Of a stretch of DNA of 5,962 nucleotides, positions 5,862 through 5,962 are shown piece after piece. Each line of letters opens with the position of its first letter. Positions within the stretch are counted from its first letter, which is position 1. Below the pieces are notes generated by a model that was given only the letters and a program-made list of their open reading frames with translations, was not told the DNA's origin and did not search any database. The position numbers and the translations under genes were made by a program. Source of the stretch: DATGZX01 sp035296965 (GTDB lineage Bacteria; Planctomycetota; Planctomycetia; Gemmatales; Gemmataceae); assembly GCA_035296965.1 (NCBI GenBank), contig DATGZX010000109.1:1-5962 (forward strand), written 5' to 3'.

Positions 5862-5962
5862 GGGGCATTGGCCGCAGACGGCCAGCGCCAGCAAAACGGT
5901 TGAAGGTTGCGGCCCGATCCGGAATCTGCTTGGGATCGAGTCCGACGGAAGAAAGCGCCCCC
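5854..5962 (-). CDS. Probable [NiFe] hydrogenase small subunit (MvhG-like), C-terminal 35 residues only
   Basis: This is the 3' end of a gene that begins outside the window. One minus-strand frame is open from the window edge to a TGA at 5856-5854 and encodes 35 residues. They include a LDPKQIPDRAATFNRF segment and end in LRPMPRR. I recognise the IPDRAATxNRF-type tail from small subunits of group 3 [NiFe] hydrogenases, which carry the iron-sulfur relay from the active site. No cluster-binding cysteine lies in the visible part, so the assignment rests on this tail and on the position directly before the large-subunit gene. The stop codon lies inside the ribosome binding site of that gene and only 3 bases separate the two genes, which fits coupled translation of two partner subunits. 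The other two minus frames are also open here but show nothing recognisable and do not end at the next gene. Confidence 0.72.
   Translation of the reverse strand, partial: GALSSVGLDPKQIPDRAATFNRFAGAGRLRPMPRR

Overview
All coding sequence in this window reads on the minus strand, so transcription runs from high to low coordinates. It is an internal piece of one compact operon for an electron-transfer complex built on a [NiFe] hydrogenase and heterodisulfide-reductase (Hdr) parts. Both ends are cut: the first gene lacks its 5' part beyond 5962 and the last lacks its 3' part beyond position 1. I see no RNA gene, mobile element, CRISPR array, promoter or terminator. The longest non-coding gaps are about 25 bases.

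Order of transcription: (1) 5854-5962, C-terminal tail of a probable hydrogenase small subunit (MvhG type). (2) 4405-5850, complete group 3 (MvhA/FrhA-like) [NiFe] large subunit with both nickel-binding motifs and a cleavable C-terminal tail. (3) 3808-4380, the HyaD/HybD/HycI-type endopeptidase expected to remove that tail. (4) 3611-3811, a 66-residue protein of unknown function, joined to the protease gene by an ATGA overlap. (5) 2416-3585, a QmoC-like fusion of an HdrC dicluster ferredoxin with a multi-helix cytochrome b-like membrane domain. (6) 1-2426, an HdrA flavoprotein that carries a GltD/NfnB-like FAD/NAD(P)H oxidoreductase inserted inside it. Only its last part is missing.

Together the genes suggest that hydrogenase electrons pass through iron-sulfur clusters to an HdrA with two flavin sites. 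From there they could go to NAD(P)(H) through the GltD-like insert and to the quinone pool through the QmoC-like membrane subunit. No HdrB (the CCG-domain disulfide-reducing subunit) and no MvhD is visible, so classical CoM-CoB chemistry is not supported here. Flavin-based electron bifurcation or confurcation is an attractive inference, not something the sequence proves.

The organism is a bacterium with GC content judged by eye to be high 50s to about 60 percent, strong GGAGG-type ribosome binding sites and tight gene packing. An anaerobic or facultative lineage such as Acidobacteriota or Desulfobacterota (former Deltaproteobacteria) would fit, but the window alone cannot settle the taxonomy.
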